Positions 43,551 through 54,199 of a DNA stretch of 64,000 nucleotides are shown here, one piece after another. The notes beneath the pieces were generated by a model. The model had not been told where the DNA came from, did not search any database, and worked only from the letters and a program-made list of their open reading frames with translations. Within the stretch, counting starts at the first letter, position 1; the number at the start of each line of letters is the position of its first letter. The stretch is from Plantago ovata. Taxonomy: Eukaryota; Streptophyta; Magnoliopsida; Lamiales; Plantaginaceae. Where the stretch lies: contig CM051455.1 of the NCBI GenBank assembly GCA_028274465.1, positions 118,457,547-118,521,546 on the forward strand. The letters are read 5' to 3'. Position numbers and translations under genes: made by a program.

Positions 43551-44819
43551 TGATGAAACGTTGTCAGGGTTCAATCAAATAAATTTGTAATTTAGCCAAA
43601 GACAATCCACAACTACAACGAAAACCGTAGTGTAGCAGCAGAATGACTCGAGTGTCGTTCTCTCAGGACTATAACTAACTTTATCTATTTAATAAGAAAA
43701 TATAAAACACAAATAAAAAGCAATGGGGGGTTTCAAGAAGATAATGGAGGTTGGTGATAGTATGGTCCTTCTTAACATAATGGGTCGATAATCATGCATA
43801 AATTCCTCGGTCTTGCATAGAGATATTTGAATGAATCTTGGGTCCTGTTGTAAGTATTGTGCACTACGAAGATAGTAAGGGTCTGTCCTGTCAACAACTA
43901 ACGTCCTATTGTGTTCCATAATCATTCAACACTACGAAGATAATTAAGTCTGTTTGGCCGACAAGTGTCCTAGTGTGCATAATGATCAAAACAACATACG
44001 AGAATTTTGGTGTTCAACTCATCAACGAAATAAAGCAATGACACGGAGTATAATGCGCGATATAGCCATTAGCATGATTATCTTCCCTCGCTAAGAATTC
44101 ACATACTACCACCAACGATAAATTTAGCTACTCATAATGTGCATGCAATCAATAGCAATCATAGAAGAAAACATATTGAAAGAATATATAAAATAAGTAG
44201 ATAAAAGTTGTAAGATACAAAGTTACCGAAGGTTGTCAATCTCCGGATGATTGTGATCCTACGCGCTCCAATCTGCTATGAAAAAGTATCCCCTAAGCTA
44301 CGGAACTCCCAGGACAGGCCCCGGGAAGTTCCTACCTAAAACTATAGAGAGAGGTGAGAAAGAAGGCTTGGAAAGATATGATTTTCGGAGAGAAAACTCG
44401 CAACTATATATAGGCCCGAAAAACTTGGGGGCGGTTCGCCCGAGAGTTGGGGCGGATCTCCCCCCAGTATTTCGCGGAATTTCTGCATTTTTCGACGCGG
44501 ATTTGGATTTCTTCACCTTTTCGGACTCGGTTTTAGACTTCTAATGGCCTTCTAACCTCCAGATTCGACCCCTAGACTCCAAATCCTATCCGGAAACCTT
44601 CAGATACTCCAAATAGGCTTCTGGAGCACCAATTCCTTGTAGACTTCAATATAATTGCCCGTAAATCTCCGAATTTCAACCAAAACCTATAAAATAAAAT
44701 CTAAAGGGAAACGTGACACTATTCTAATAAAATGTACTAAAATATAGCTAAATTAACATAGAGGATAGCTAAAATAGGTGAAAAAGACTCGAATGAAAGT
44801 GTACAATACACATTCATCA
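43551..44819 (-). repeat. Element F 3' LTR
   Basis: 1269 bp, nearly identical to 51061-52332. The TATATATAG box is at about 44405-44413 (minus). Palindromes GGGGGCGGTTCGCCC and a decayed copy lie at about 44426-44466. Confidence 0.93.
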
Positions 44820-46339
44820 AACTCCCCAAACCGAACCTTTGCTTGTCCTCAAGCAACTAAGCTAGACTCTAATACAAAAAACATGCAAGACTCAAAATGG
44901 AGTTTCATACCAAATAAAATGAACTAAATTACTGAATCTACCAAATAACATATGAACAAACACCATATAAATCAAAGCATGAATATAGGTTGAAGAATAC
45001 CTCGATTGACTTATACACATCCACATAAGCACTTATGTCAAGACAAGATAGTCTCTCGTAACATTCTCTACCTGGACCTAGTCAGTGACGACATAATGAT
45101 TCATGCTAAGATACGAATGGTCGCCCCGTGCCTATGAAACTGAGGGCTTACTGCTGTTCCACCATGTTAAGACTTTCCCTCAAAAGAGGTCGAACCAGTA
45201 CTGGCTCTCATCAAACGAAGGAGGGTTCCCTATAAAAGATAACACTCCCCTATTCTATACATCTCTCAAGTAAAGTGTTAAGCTATTCACCACTTACTGA
45301 ATGGCAGGACGAGGGTGGTCTAGAACAGATGATACTCAAGACAAAAAAGATAAAAAATAGAAAAAACACAATTACGAACAATACGAAAAATGGAAAAGAC
45401 TTAAACTTTGCTAAACTGCTATTTGGCTTTATTTTATGGACCCTCCTTTGATTTTTTGGGGTCTTCTCTTTTTTTCTTTCCAGATTCTTTTTTCTTTTTC
45501 TTTTGTTCTTCTGGAATTTTTCTTTCTTGTTTTTCGATTTTATTTTCTAGCCAGCAGTAGCATAACAAAAAGAGAAATAAAATGACTCACACGACTTCCC
45601 CAAACCTATTCGAAAGAATAGGTTGGAGTACAAAATTCACGGAAAAGAAAAAATAAACTCACGGTACGAAAAATGAAAAACAGAAACAAGTCTATGATGG
45701 TGTAACCCCCTCCCCAAACCTATTCGGAAGAATAGGTTATAAACAAAGGATCACACAACCTCACACTACCTCCTTCCTAGGCATTTAGCAATCTCAAAGC
45801 ATGGTGAAGACTTGTTGCCTCTTAGGTACATAATTACTCGGGAAAACAACCATAAGACCCTGACATGCATCATCCTATTATAAAGGTCTTCGTGAACCGC
45901 AGTAGAGAAAACACCACTGAGTGATGTCGAGACTACCATGCTTAACTAAGTGCAATACATAAATGTGACAAGCCAAGCGAGAAAAACCTCAAACAAATTC
46001 ATAAAGATGAAGCATACGATTAATGGCATAGCTAGTTGATTTACCCAATAAAAAAGTTCAAAAAATTCGGCAATAAACTCCATATAAAAACATGCAAAAC
46101 TATCCTAGGATGAATGCAACCTAAAAATTCTAAGAAAGCAGTAAACGTGCAAATGCAAACAAAGAACAAGATACTAATCGACACAAAACCAAACAAAACT
46201 TAACATCATGGTTCACATCCCATCCCCCTTACGATTCTTAAGCTAGCCCCCTAGCAAAAGAGAATGAGTAATAAGAAGTGATACTAGATGTTACCGAAGG
46301 GTTTGGCCTCGGTCGGCTGAGAGTGGACAAGTGGAAGGA
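44820..46339 (-). other. Element F 3' non-coding region and PPT
   Basis: Downstream of ORF2: about 200 bp shared with remnant I (63280-63400), a conserved block, AACCTATTC hairpins at 45717-45738 and 45603-45624, the purine tract (45420-45545, minus), and the polypurine tract TTTGGGGAG (minus of 44822-44830). No further gene. Confidence 0.84.
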
Positions 46340-47635
46340 CTAGTCATCGGGATGGTAGTCCCCATAAAAGTCACTCCACATGTCATTCATGAGCTCATTG
46401 GACTGTCGTAGAGCTTCCTGCTGTTGCTGGATCAGCTGTTGCTGCTCCCACATGTGCTGCCTATCCTCTCGGCGGTGCTCCTCGAATATCTCCCAATCGC
46501 GGCTGTGCTGGACAATGTGCCTGTCGATGTCCTGTCGCATGGCCGCGTTGTTGGCATCAATCCTGTCGAAACGGTTGTCGAGGTAGGTACGGAATTCGGA
46601 GAAGTCAAATCCTCCAGACCCCTGTGGTGCTCCAGCTGGTGCATGATGGAAAAATGGAATATCTGGAATTGGGGCTTCACCAACATCGGCCTCCATAGCA
46701 TCCTCATGATCAGAATCATTTGGCTGGACTGGCCCTCCTACATCAGCAGCAGCTGCAGTGGGGTTCCTCAACTGATACCTGTTGAGTTGTACCACAATCG
46801 TCGAGGGTGAAAGGGCAGCGACCTCGCAATCCCCCTCATCAATATCGTCTACCCCATGATATTTGCAGTAAGCTGTGATGAAGCTCGGGAAGATGAAAGG
46901 CTTTCTCTTCTTCTCCCAGTGGCGCTCATACTCCTCATACATGATGTGCCCTATGTTGACCTGATGTCCGTCAATGAGGCAGTAGAGGAGCTCGGCGTAG
47001 TATGGCTGAATCCAAGTGTCATTCTTCCTTGGGATCAAGTCTGAGATGCAAAATTTCATCATCACCTTAGCTTCGATGCTAAGGTCGCCATAACCGATCC
47101 GTCCAGGTGCTCCCCCAACTCCCGGATATCTGTACCCCCTATTGCAGATCACTTCGGTGACGTCTCTTCCTATCCCCCTAGCGGTCCTCGAATATAAGTA
47201 GGCGTGCGCACTCTCTGTGAATTCAAGGTTCCCGAAGTGGATGAAGGAAGAAATGTGCTCTGGGCTCCACGGTATAATTAGGCCTCGGACTAACACCCCA
47301 TTCTTCTCGCCCAAATCCGTATAACCGGTGTAGAAGTCTCGAAGGAGGCTCTCGTCGTAGCCTTTGAACCTGTCGGAACTGTACCATGCCCAATTCCTCT
47401 GTGACCCCAAACTTGAAAGTGTCCTATACCCCGCTCTATTCATTGCAGACTCAGGAATGTCAATCCTCCTGTCGGGAATGATAGACATTCCTCCGTCGGC
47501 CATCTCCTTCTCTAACCGTTGTCGCACCCCTATCGCAGCGGCAGACAACTCGTACAAATCTTGAGATGGTTGGGATCTTGATGCCACTCCCTTCCCCTTT
47601 TTGCTAGAGTCGGCTCTCCTTGTCCTTGGTGCCAT
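46340..47635 (-). CDS. ORF2 of element F (putative plant transposon protein-like)
   Basis: 431 codons, open, from ATG 47635 (MAPRTRRADSSKKGKG). This start is chosen because a splice acceptor lies 5 nt upstream and the start context is shared with G and remnant I. The N-terminus is basic and nuclear-signal-like. The central part (about 75-265) has DFYTGYTD, VRGLIIPWSPEHISSFI, KFCISDLIPRKND, YYAELLYCLIDG and FPSFITAYCKYHGV, the pattern of the 'putative plant transposon protein' domain of Athila-like elements. The C-terminal about 95 residues are Gln/Glu/Arg-rich and heptad-like, probably a coiled coil. No signal peptide or membrane helix is seen. Known Athila elements have an 'env-like' ORF here. 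I infer a nuclear, possibly DNA-binding or regulatory protein. Confidence 0.8.
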   Translation of the reverse strand: MAPRTRRADSSKKGKGVASRSQPSQDLYELSAAAIGVRQRLEKEMADGGMSIIPDRRIDIPESAMNRAGYRTLSSLGSQRNWAWYSSDRFKGYDESLLRDFYTGYTDLGEKNGVLVRGLIIPWSPEHISSFIHFGNLEFTESAHAYLYSRTARGIGRDVTEVICNRGYRYPGVGGAPGRIGYGDLSIEAKVMMKFCISDLIPRKNDTWIQPYYAELLYCLIDGHQVNIGHIMYEEYERHWEKKRKPFIFPSFITAYCKYHGVDDIDEGDCEVAALSPSTIVVQLNRYQLRNPTAAAADVGGPVQPNDSDHEDAMEADVGEAPIPDIPFFHHAPAGAPQGSGGFDFSEFRTYLDNRFDRIDANNAAMRQDIDRHIVQHSRDWEIFEEHRREDRQHMWEQQQLIQQQQEALRQSNELMNDMWSDFYGDYHPDD

Positions 47636-47640
47636 GATTC

Positions 47641-48177
47641 CTACAAACAACAATTAGTATCTTGTACGACGCAAAACAGACCTATGCTTATGTAAACAAA
47701 CGAGCGAACAAACGAGTAAAAATTTCAAAAATCGAGCTCCCCAAGAACCCAAAGCCTAGTCTAGCTAATTCATTACGTAACATATTAATGTACCTACTAC
47801 AATAACATATCACCTTATGCTTTTGCTAACAACATATGCCTTGAATCACAAGGTTCCATCCATATCATAAAAATCAATTTCTAGCATAAATCCTCAATCT
47901 CAACCATCATGCATTCTATCAATACATTCATCAACTTCATGTCATTAAATACATGTTTAAACAAGGAATTAAAGCAAGAGAGACAATTCCTAACAAGACA
48001 TATATCATCCAATTAGCAAAATCTCAAATCGCCAAACCAAGCCTAATTGAACATGTAATTGACAATGAATAATGAATCTAAACACATAAATCATCAACCC
48101 ATTCATCATACAAGCCTAATTGAAGCATAAATCAAAAAATCCCCAAATTGTAAAAATTAGGGTTTATGTAACAATAC
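47641..48177 (-). other. Predicted leader intron of ORF2 in F
   Basis: Minus strand: donor GAG|GTATTG at 48178/48177 and acceptor TTTGTAG|GAATC ending at 47641, 5 nt before the ORF2 ATG. This gives a 537-nt AT-rich intron starting near AAACCCTAA. G has the same arrangement (56954-57433), with recognisable similarity just inside the donor. The upstream exon is pyrimidine-rich, like a plant 5' UTR. Confidence 0.6.
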
Positions 48178-48402
48178 CTCAAATCCGGAAATTGAATGAG
48201 CTAGGAAGAAATTTGTTCGGAGAGAATGATAGAGCACGTTACGGGCTTCGAATGAAGCTAAAGAACACACAAAATGATGGAGAGATGAGGAAGTTATGAA
48301 GATTTGAAGATATTTTGAATATGGAGGAAATTTTGGAGTTTGAAGGATGAAAATGGAGAAAAATGGGGTTTGGGGAAGAAACCCCCGATTTTAACTCTCT
48401 GG

Positions 48403-48508
48403 AGGTGTGGGGCGGTTCGCCCCACACCTGGGGCGGACCGCCCCGTGCGGGGCGAACCGCCCCGCGCGCCCAGAGCGCGCGCGCTCTGGTCATGGGGCGA
48501 TTCGCCCC
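48403..48508 (-). promoter_or_regulatory. Palindrome cluster upstream of ORF2 in F
   Basis: Five dyads in 106 bp. One has 12-bp perfect arms AGGTGTGGGGCG/CGCCCCACACCT with spacer GTT (48403-48429). GGGGCG-GAC-CGCCCC is at 48430-48444. GCGGGGCG-AAC-CGCCCCGC is at 48447-48465. A perfect 20-bp palindrome lies at 48470-48489 (CCAGAGCGCG arms). GGGGCG-ATT-CGCCCC is at 48494-48508. The same GGGGCG-N3-CGCCCC unit is found in the LTR next to the TATA box. Position and spacing suggest an internal promoter or a protein-binding array. Confidence 0.72.
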
Positions 48509-48735
48509 CCACTTTTAGGTGGGAGACGAACGTTTTTTGAAATAAAAAAGTTGTTTTTAGTCCCCGAAAAAGTTTTAAGTCCCCGAAAAATCATTTTCCT
48601 CGAAAATTACTCGAAAAATCGCCCTCGAACAAAACATAAGCACATACGACACAGAACTGAATATATTCACATATGAGAAGCAAGTAGTTCAAGTATGAAT
48701 GCATGCAAAAAAGCGGTAAAGAAAGCGATAAAAAC

Positions 48736-48753
48736 CCCGGGTTGCCTCCCGGA
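48736..48753 (-). promoter_or_regulatory. AGGCAA-loop hairpin, element F
   Basis: Minus-strand TCCGGG-AGGCAA-CCCGGG lies about 45 nt after the protease stop. The outer T is opposite G instead of A, still a wobble pair. Confidence 0.68.
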
Positions 48754-48796
48754 TAGCGCCATTGTTTATGGTCTTTGACTCGACCCCTGTCTTCGC

Positions 48797-50896
48797 CTAT
48801 CTTTTCCTTCTGTGGGTACTAGACTTCCCCGTCATTACTCTCCTTCCCGTGCTTTGATCCTGTGAATAAGAGTGAACATAGACGTTAAGACCACTGTAAT
48901 CAATAGTGATAGAAGTATCGGGTGGATCAGGTGGATTAGTTATGGCTTGCAACACGTGTTGCTTGCCATCTACTTCGATAATGCAAGTCCTTCGGTAGAT
49001 GTCCATCACTGAGCGTATTTTGGTCAAGAATGTTCGTCCTAGGAGTATGACGTCCCCCGTTCCTGGTGCTGATGCTGGCATAATTACAAAATCGGTGTGG
49101 ACAGAAGCTTCACCAATTTTGACTAATACATTCTTCACAACGCCTTCGGGTTTCACAAGGGATCCATCCGCCAGTTGCACAATAGCCTTATGCACAGTTA
49201 GTTCTCCAAGGTTACTCTTCTCGAAAACGTTCAATGGGAGCACATTAGAGTAGGATCCTGTGTCCAGTGAGGCTCGGACATCTTCGAGCTCCCCAATCCC
49301 GACCTTAATATCGAAACTTTGAGGGAGTGGCTCGGAATCCTCTTGCTCCTCTTCACTCTTGTTGGTACCAAGGTATTTTCCTTCTTCTTCGTCTTGTGGA
49401 GGTAGGTCCCTCTTGCAACTCTCGTACATAGTAACCTTCTTGATGGTGATTTCAACAGGTAGATCACCCACTAAGTTAATGGACAATGACTTCTCAGCGT
49501 TGCTAGGGAGTTTGCCTTGTTCCCTACTTGCTCCTCGGTCGATCAACTCTTGCATCTTTTGATGGGCAAGCCTAGTGCTCTCTTCCAACCTATCGAGCCT
49601 TGCCCTAGTCTTCTCGGAATCCTCCTCATACCGTTTGAGAAAACTTTGTGTGTGATCGACCATCTTCTGCAAGTTCTCCATCAGTAGAGCCGTCTTCGAC
49701 TTCGGTGGCTCTTTCGGAGCGGGGTTTTCGCAGTGAACATTACCATAGTTCAGCCTGCTTCGGTCTTGGTTAGGTCCATAAGTTTGGTTAGCCGGTGCAT
49801 ATCCTTGATTGTTACGGTATCCTCTTCTCCAGAATCCACCTCGAGGATTCCTACCGTCTTGTCCGTAGCTAACTTCTTGAGTGCCAAACTCCGTAGCAAA
49901 GGCTTCTTCTTCTCCTCCTCGAGACCAGTTGCCATCTTCGTACGCCAGCTCCGATCTACACATATGAGCTCCATGCCCATAGTTTTTGCATATTCGGCAT
50001 ACTTCGTTCGAAACAGTTGTTCCGGTGGCGCTCTTGAGGACTTGCTTCAATTCGTTGGTAAAGCACTCGAATTGATCCCCATTCCCCCTTTACATAGGGG
50101 CTTCTTGAGTCGGTGGAGCTTCAGGTCCACGTCTCCTAACCATTGCTCTTGGGTCCTTGAACTGCGAACCCTTAGCAAGCCTTTCGAAAACTGCCCAGAC
50201 GGCTTCTGCGGTTTCCTCCCAAATATTGCCTCGGCATTGGAAATCCACCACTTGTTGGTTCTCGAAGGTTAGTCCATTGTAGAAGTGTTGGACTAGGTCG
50301 GAGAGTTCAAAACCATGTTGAGGGCACTTGTTCGTGAGATCTTGGAACCTCTCGAACGCGTTGTAGATGGTCTCATCATAATCCTGCTTGAATCCAGTGA
50401 TTTGCGCCTTGAGCACAGTAGTCAGAGTGTGTGGGAAGTATTTCTCCATGAAGGCTGAAAAAACCTTTTCCCAAGTGTCCAGCGAGCCGGCTGGTAGAGA
50501 ACTCAGCCATGACTTGGCTCTGTCGCCAAGTCCCATTGCAAAAACCTTCATCCTTAACTCATTCGTTGTTATGTCAGCTCCGGGTCGTGGGAGTTGATTG
50601 ACGAAATCATCGATATCGTTCAAGTACCCCATCACATCTTCCCTTGATAAGCCATAGAACCTCGGAAGTTGTTGGAATGCGTGGTTCTTGATCTCCAGAT
50701 CTCGGGTTGCAAGCGAAAGAACAATCGCCGGTCCCCTCATACGATCCTTGGTGGGTTGTACCCATGCCTTCAGTGGTCTAGCTTCTGCCATTCCGTCGAT
50801 TTCCTTGAAAAGGAGTCGCCTTCTTTGGTGGTAGACTCTATCGATCTCAGCAATTGAATCAGCAAGTGGTATTCCTGCAGAACGTGTATGCGGCAT
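48797..50896 (-). pseudogene. Element F gag-protease, one nonsense codon
   Basis: Starts at ATG 50896 (MPHTRSAGIPLAD). About 20 codons are missing after QRRRLL compared with A and C, in frame. The capsid domain is complete. A TAA at 50090-50092 stops translation about 270 codons in, before the zinc knuckle. The same frame is then open to 48797: knuckle CRICKNYGHGAHMC, coiled-coil linker, acidic region, retropepsin-like domain (LDTGSYSN near 49265, VILLG near 49046) and a basic tail (HRRKR). The single point lesion suggests recent decay or a read-through/assembly issue. Confidence 0.87.
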
Positions 50897-51039
50897 ACAC
50901 AATCTGTGACAGACTAGGTAAAGTAATTAGAAACAAATAGGAAAATAGAGAGAGAAATTAAAAAGGAAAACTAAAACTAAAAGAAATAGGAATCTAAAGC
51001 TGTAAATAAAAACAAATTAAATAGAAAAAAGGAGTATAG

Positions 51040-51057
51040 TGCCCGGCAACGGCGCCA
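51040..51057 (-). other. Element F primer-binding site (tRNA-Asp type)
   Basis: Minus-strand TGGCGCCGTTGCCGGGCA lies 3 nt inside the LTR, with one mismatch to tRNA-Asp at the penultimate base. Confidence 0.9.
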
Positions 51058-51060
51058 ATT

Positions 51061-52332
51061 TGATGAAACGTTGTCAGGGTTCAATCAAATAAATTTGTAA
51101 TTTAGCCCAAGGCAATCCACAACTACAACGAAAACCGTAGTGTAGCAGTAGAATGACTCGAGTGTCGTTCTCTCAGGACTATAACTAGCTTTATCTATTT
51201 AATAAGAAAATATAAAACAGCAAATAAAAAGCAATAGGGGGTTTTCAAGCAGATAATGGAGGTTGGTGATAGTATGGTCCTTCTTAACATAATGGGTCGA
51301 TAATCATGCATAAATTCCTCGGTCTTGCATAGAGATCTTTGAATGAATCTTGGGTCCTGTTGTAAGTATTGTGCACTACGAAGATAGTAAGGGTCTGTCC
51401 TGTCAACAACTAACGTCCTATTGTGTTCTGTAATCATTCAACACTACGAAGATAATTAAGTCTGTTTGGCCGACAAGTGTCCTAGTGTGCATAATGATCA
51501 AAACAACATACGAGAATTTTGGTGTTCAACTCATCAACGAAATAAAGCAATGACACGGAGTATAATGCGCGATATAGCCATTAGCATGATTATCTTCCCT
51601 CGCTAAGAATTCACATACTACCACCAACGATAAATTTAGCTACTCATAATGTGCATGCAATCAATAGCAATCATAGAAGAAAACATATTGAAAGAATATA
51701 GAAAATAAGTAGATAAAAGTTGTAAGATACAAAGTTACCGAAGGTTGTCAATCTCCGGATGATTGTGATCCTATGCGCTCCAATCTGCTATGAAAAAGTA
51801 TCCCCTAAGCTACGGAACTCCCAGGACAGGCCCCGGGAAGTTCCTACCTAAAACTGTAGAGAGAGGTGAGAAAGAAGGCTTGGAAAGATATGATTTTTGG
51901 AGAGAAAACTCGCAACTATATATAGGCCCGAAAAACTTGTGGGGCGGTTCGCCCGAGAGCTGGGGCGGTTCGCCCCCCAGTATTTCGCGGAATTTCCGTG
52001 TTTTTCGACGCGGATTTGGATTTCTTCACCTTTTCAGACTCGGTTTTAGACTTCTAATGGCCTTCTAACCTCCAGATTCGACCCCTAGACTCCAAATCCT
52101 ATCCGGAAACCTTCAGATACTCCAAATAGGCTTCTCGAACACCAATTCCTTGTAGACTTCAATATAATTGCCCGTAAATCTCTGAATTTCAACCAAAACC
52201 TGTAAAATAAAATCTAAAGGGAAACGTGACACTATTCTAATAAAATGTACTAAAATATAGCTAAATTAACATAGAGGATAGCTAAAATAGGTGAAAAAGA
52301 CTCGAATGAAAGTGTAAAATACACATTCATCA
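51061..52332 (-). repeat. Element F 5' LTR
   Basis: 1272 bp, very close to the 3' LTR. Two palindromes (GGGGCGGTTCGCCC at 51941-51954 and TGGGGCGGTTCGCCCCC at 51961-51977) flank the TATA box TATATATAG (about 51917-51925, minus). It ends at the CATAT target copy. Confidence 0.93.
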
Positions 52333-52611
52333 CATATTCGTAACCCATGCATGTGTATTTGATTTCTATCACCAACCATTTTCCAAAATTGATTACAACA
52401 ATCTGATTTCTCATTGCTTTGTTCAAAGAAAACGATTCTATAAACATTTGAACTCGTTGACTTAAATTACTAGCAAAAACCTCAAGCAAAGCCACGTTAG
52501 GTCCCGAGAGAACGACACTCGGGGACAACTTGCCATTGCACTCTAGTTTGTGTAGTGATAAGTGTTCTTAGGCTTTTAAACAAATTTAATTGGTGAAAAA
52601 AGACATCATCA
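52333..52611 (+). repeat. Element G 5' LTR, right piece
   Basis: It matches 61942-62221 of G's 3' LTR and ends GACATCATCA. The first 5 bp (CATAT) are F's right target copy. Confidence 0.9.
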
Positions 52612-52614
52612 ATT

Positions 52615-52632
52615 TGGCGCCGTTGTCGGGGA
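52615..52632 (+). other. Element G primer-binding site (tRNA-Asp type)
   Basis: TGGCGCCGTTGTCGGGGA lies 3 nt after the LTR, with one transition from the tRNA-Asp complement. Confidence 0.9.
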
Positions 52633-52754
52633 CTTAACTCCTTTGGTTGGTGTTTTTGTTTTGGTTTTTTCAGCCAACATCTCTTCTTTGTCTCATTTCT
52701 GTTTTTGTTTCTTTTTGCTTGAGATACTCACTATCTTGTATTTCAGGTGAGTGC

Positions 52755-54199
52755 ATGCCTAGAACCCGAACGGGTGGACCTATTATTGAACATTTTGTAG
52801 ACGAGATCGATCGTTTGTTTCAAAGGAGAAGGAGGAATTTGAATCTCGAGTTTGAAGGAGTAGCATCTAGAGCTTCCACTTCTGATATTCGAGAAGAGTC
52901 TTCTTCTTATCTTTTGGAGCCAATTCTTGAATCTGTTTACTTGGAAGTTGAAATGGCGGAGCGTCCTATACGTACACTTACTAAGCCTACGGTTGGGGCT
53001 AGAGGACCAGCAATTGTCCTCAATGATGCCACAAGGAACTTGGAGATCAAGAATCACATGTTCCAACAACTTCCCAAATTCTATGGGATGGCTAATGAGG
53101 ACGTGATAGGGTACTTGAATGAGCTCGAGAACTTTGTTCTCCATCTTGGGCGACCAGGAGCTGGTGTTACGGATGATGATCTCCGCATGAAGGTCTTTTC
53201 TATGGGGCTAGGTGATCCTGCAAAGGCTTGGCTTAATACTTTGGAGGCCGGGTCTTTGACAACATGGGATCTATGTTTTGATAAGTTCATGGAGCGTTAC
53301 TACCCCGCTTCCAAGACGATGGCTATGAAGAGCCAAATTAGCTCCTTCGAGCAGAGGTATGATGAGCCTTTCCACGAGGCCTATGATCGATTCATGGGGT
53401 TGCATCATCGATGCCACATCACGGGTATGATAAAGGTCAGCTTCTCCAATTCTTTTACAATGGTTTACATCCCGAGATTCAATCGCAGGTGGATAGTATT
53501 TGTAGAGGTAGTATGGGGGAGTTGCTTCCTTCTCAAGCCCAAGTGAAGTTGGACATGATGTACCGGAATTCCCAAAACCGGAATGTGAGGACTCGTGTGC
53601 TCCAAAAGGAGCAAAGAGCTGAGGCCAAGGTAGTGGTAGAACAAAATGCCTTCGATGGGTTCGCCCATGAAGTGAAGCAAGCTTTGAGGCAAAGCGTTCC
53701 TTCTCCTTCTACGGAAGTTTGTGGTGTGTGCAAGAACTATGGGCACCCGGCCTATTTATGCCGTTCTGAATTTGCTAGAGAGCAATATATCACGAACGAT
53801 GTCCGTCAAGAAGTGTATGCTGCTGAGGGAGAACAAGTAGTTGGAGATGTGAATTACGGTCAAGGATATGGCAATATGAGGCCACAAAACCGTGGACCCC
53901 GAGGTGGGTACCAGAATCAAGGCAACCGTGGTTATCTTCATAACCCGGATCAAATGCCTATGGGCCTAATCAAGATATAAGTCGTCTCAGCTATGGGAAC
54001 AATTGGTATGAAGGAGCACCGCCTTCTAATCCTACACCTCCACCTCAGGTTGCTAGTTCGGGACCACAAGGTGGAGGGGTGCTTCCTTCACCTCTTGTCT
54101 CTTCTCTCAACGATCTTGTGTTGAAGACAAATAAGTTTATGGAGCATTACTATCGTAATGAAGCTACTAACAATCAGCGGTTTGAGAAGCTTGAGGCTA
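52755..54199 (+). pseudogene. Element G gag, frameshifted
   Basis: Starts at ATG 52755 (MPRTRTGGPII). The capsid-type domain is diverged but clearly alignable to the other elements (RGPAIVLNDATRNLEIKNH, QQLPKFYGMANEDV, GSLTTWDLCFDKFMERYYP). A 1-nt deletion near 53412 and another frameshift near 53950 break it. In between are the CCHC knuckle CGVCKNYGHPAYLC and an RGG/Asn-rich stretch. Solo LTR H interrupts the linker at 54200. The other half starts at 55473. Confidence 0.84.

Larger units (their letters stand above)
43551..52332 (-). mobile_element. Element F: Athila-like GAG-PR element with intact ORF2
   Basis: Minus strand: 5' LTR (51061-52332), primer site, gag-protease (48797-50896), AGGCAA hairpin, palindrome cluster, predicted leader intron, ORF2 (46340-47635), 3' region, polypurine tract, 3' LTR (43551-44819). 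The target duplication CATAT is perfect (43546-43550 and 52333-52337). Its one obvious coding lesion is a TAA in gag. No pol domains exist. It is the most complete ORF2-bearing copy here. Confidence 0.93.

Noticed and set aside
48403..48508. CRISPR-like repeat array
   Set aside because: Palindromes are spaced irregularly with 0-5 bp between them, there are no uniform spacers, and the genome is eukaryotic.
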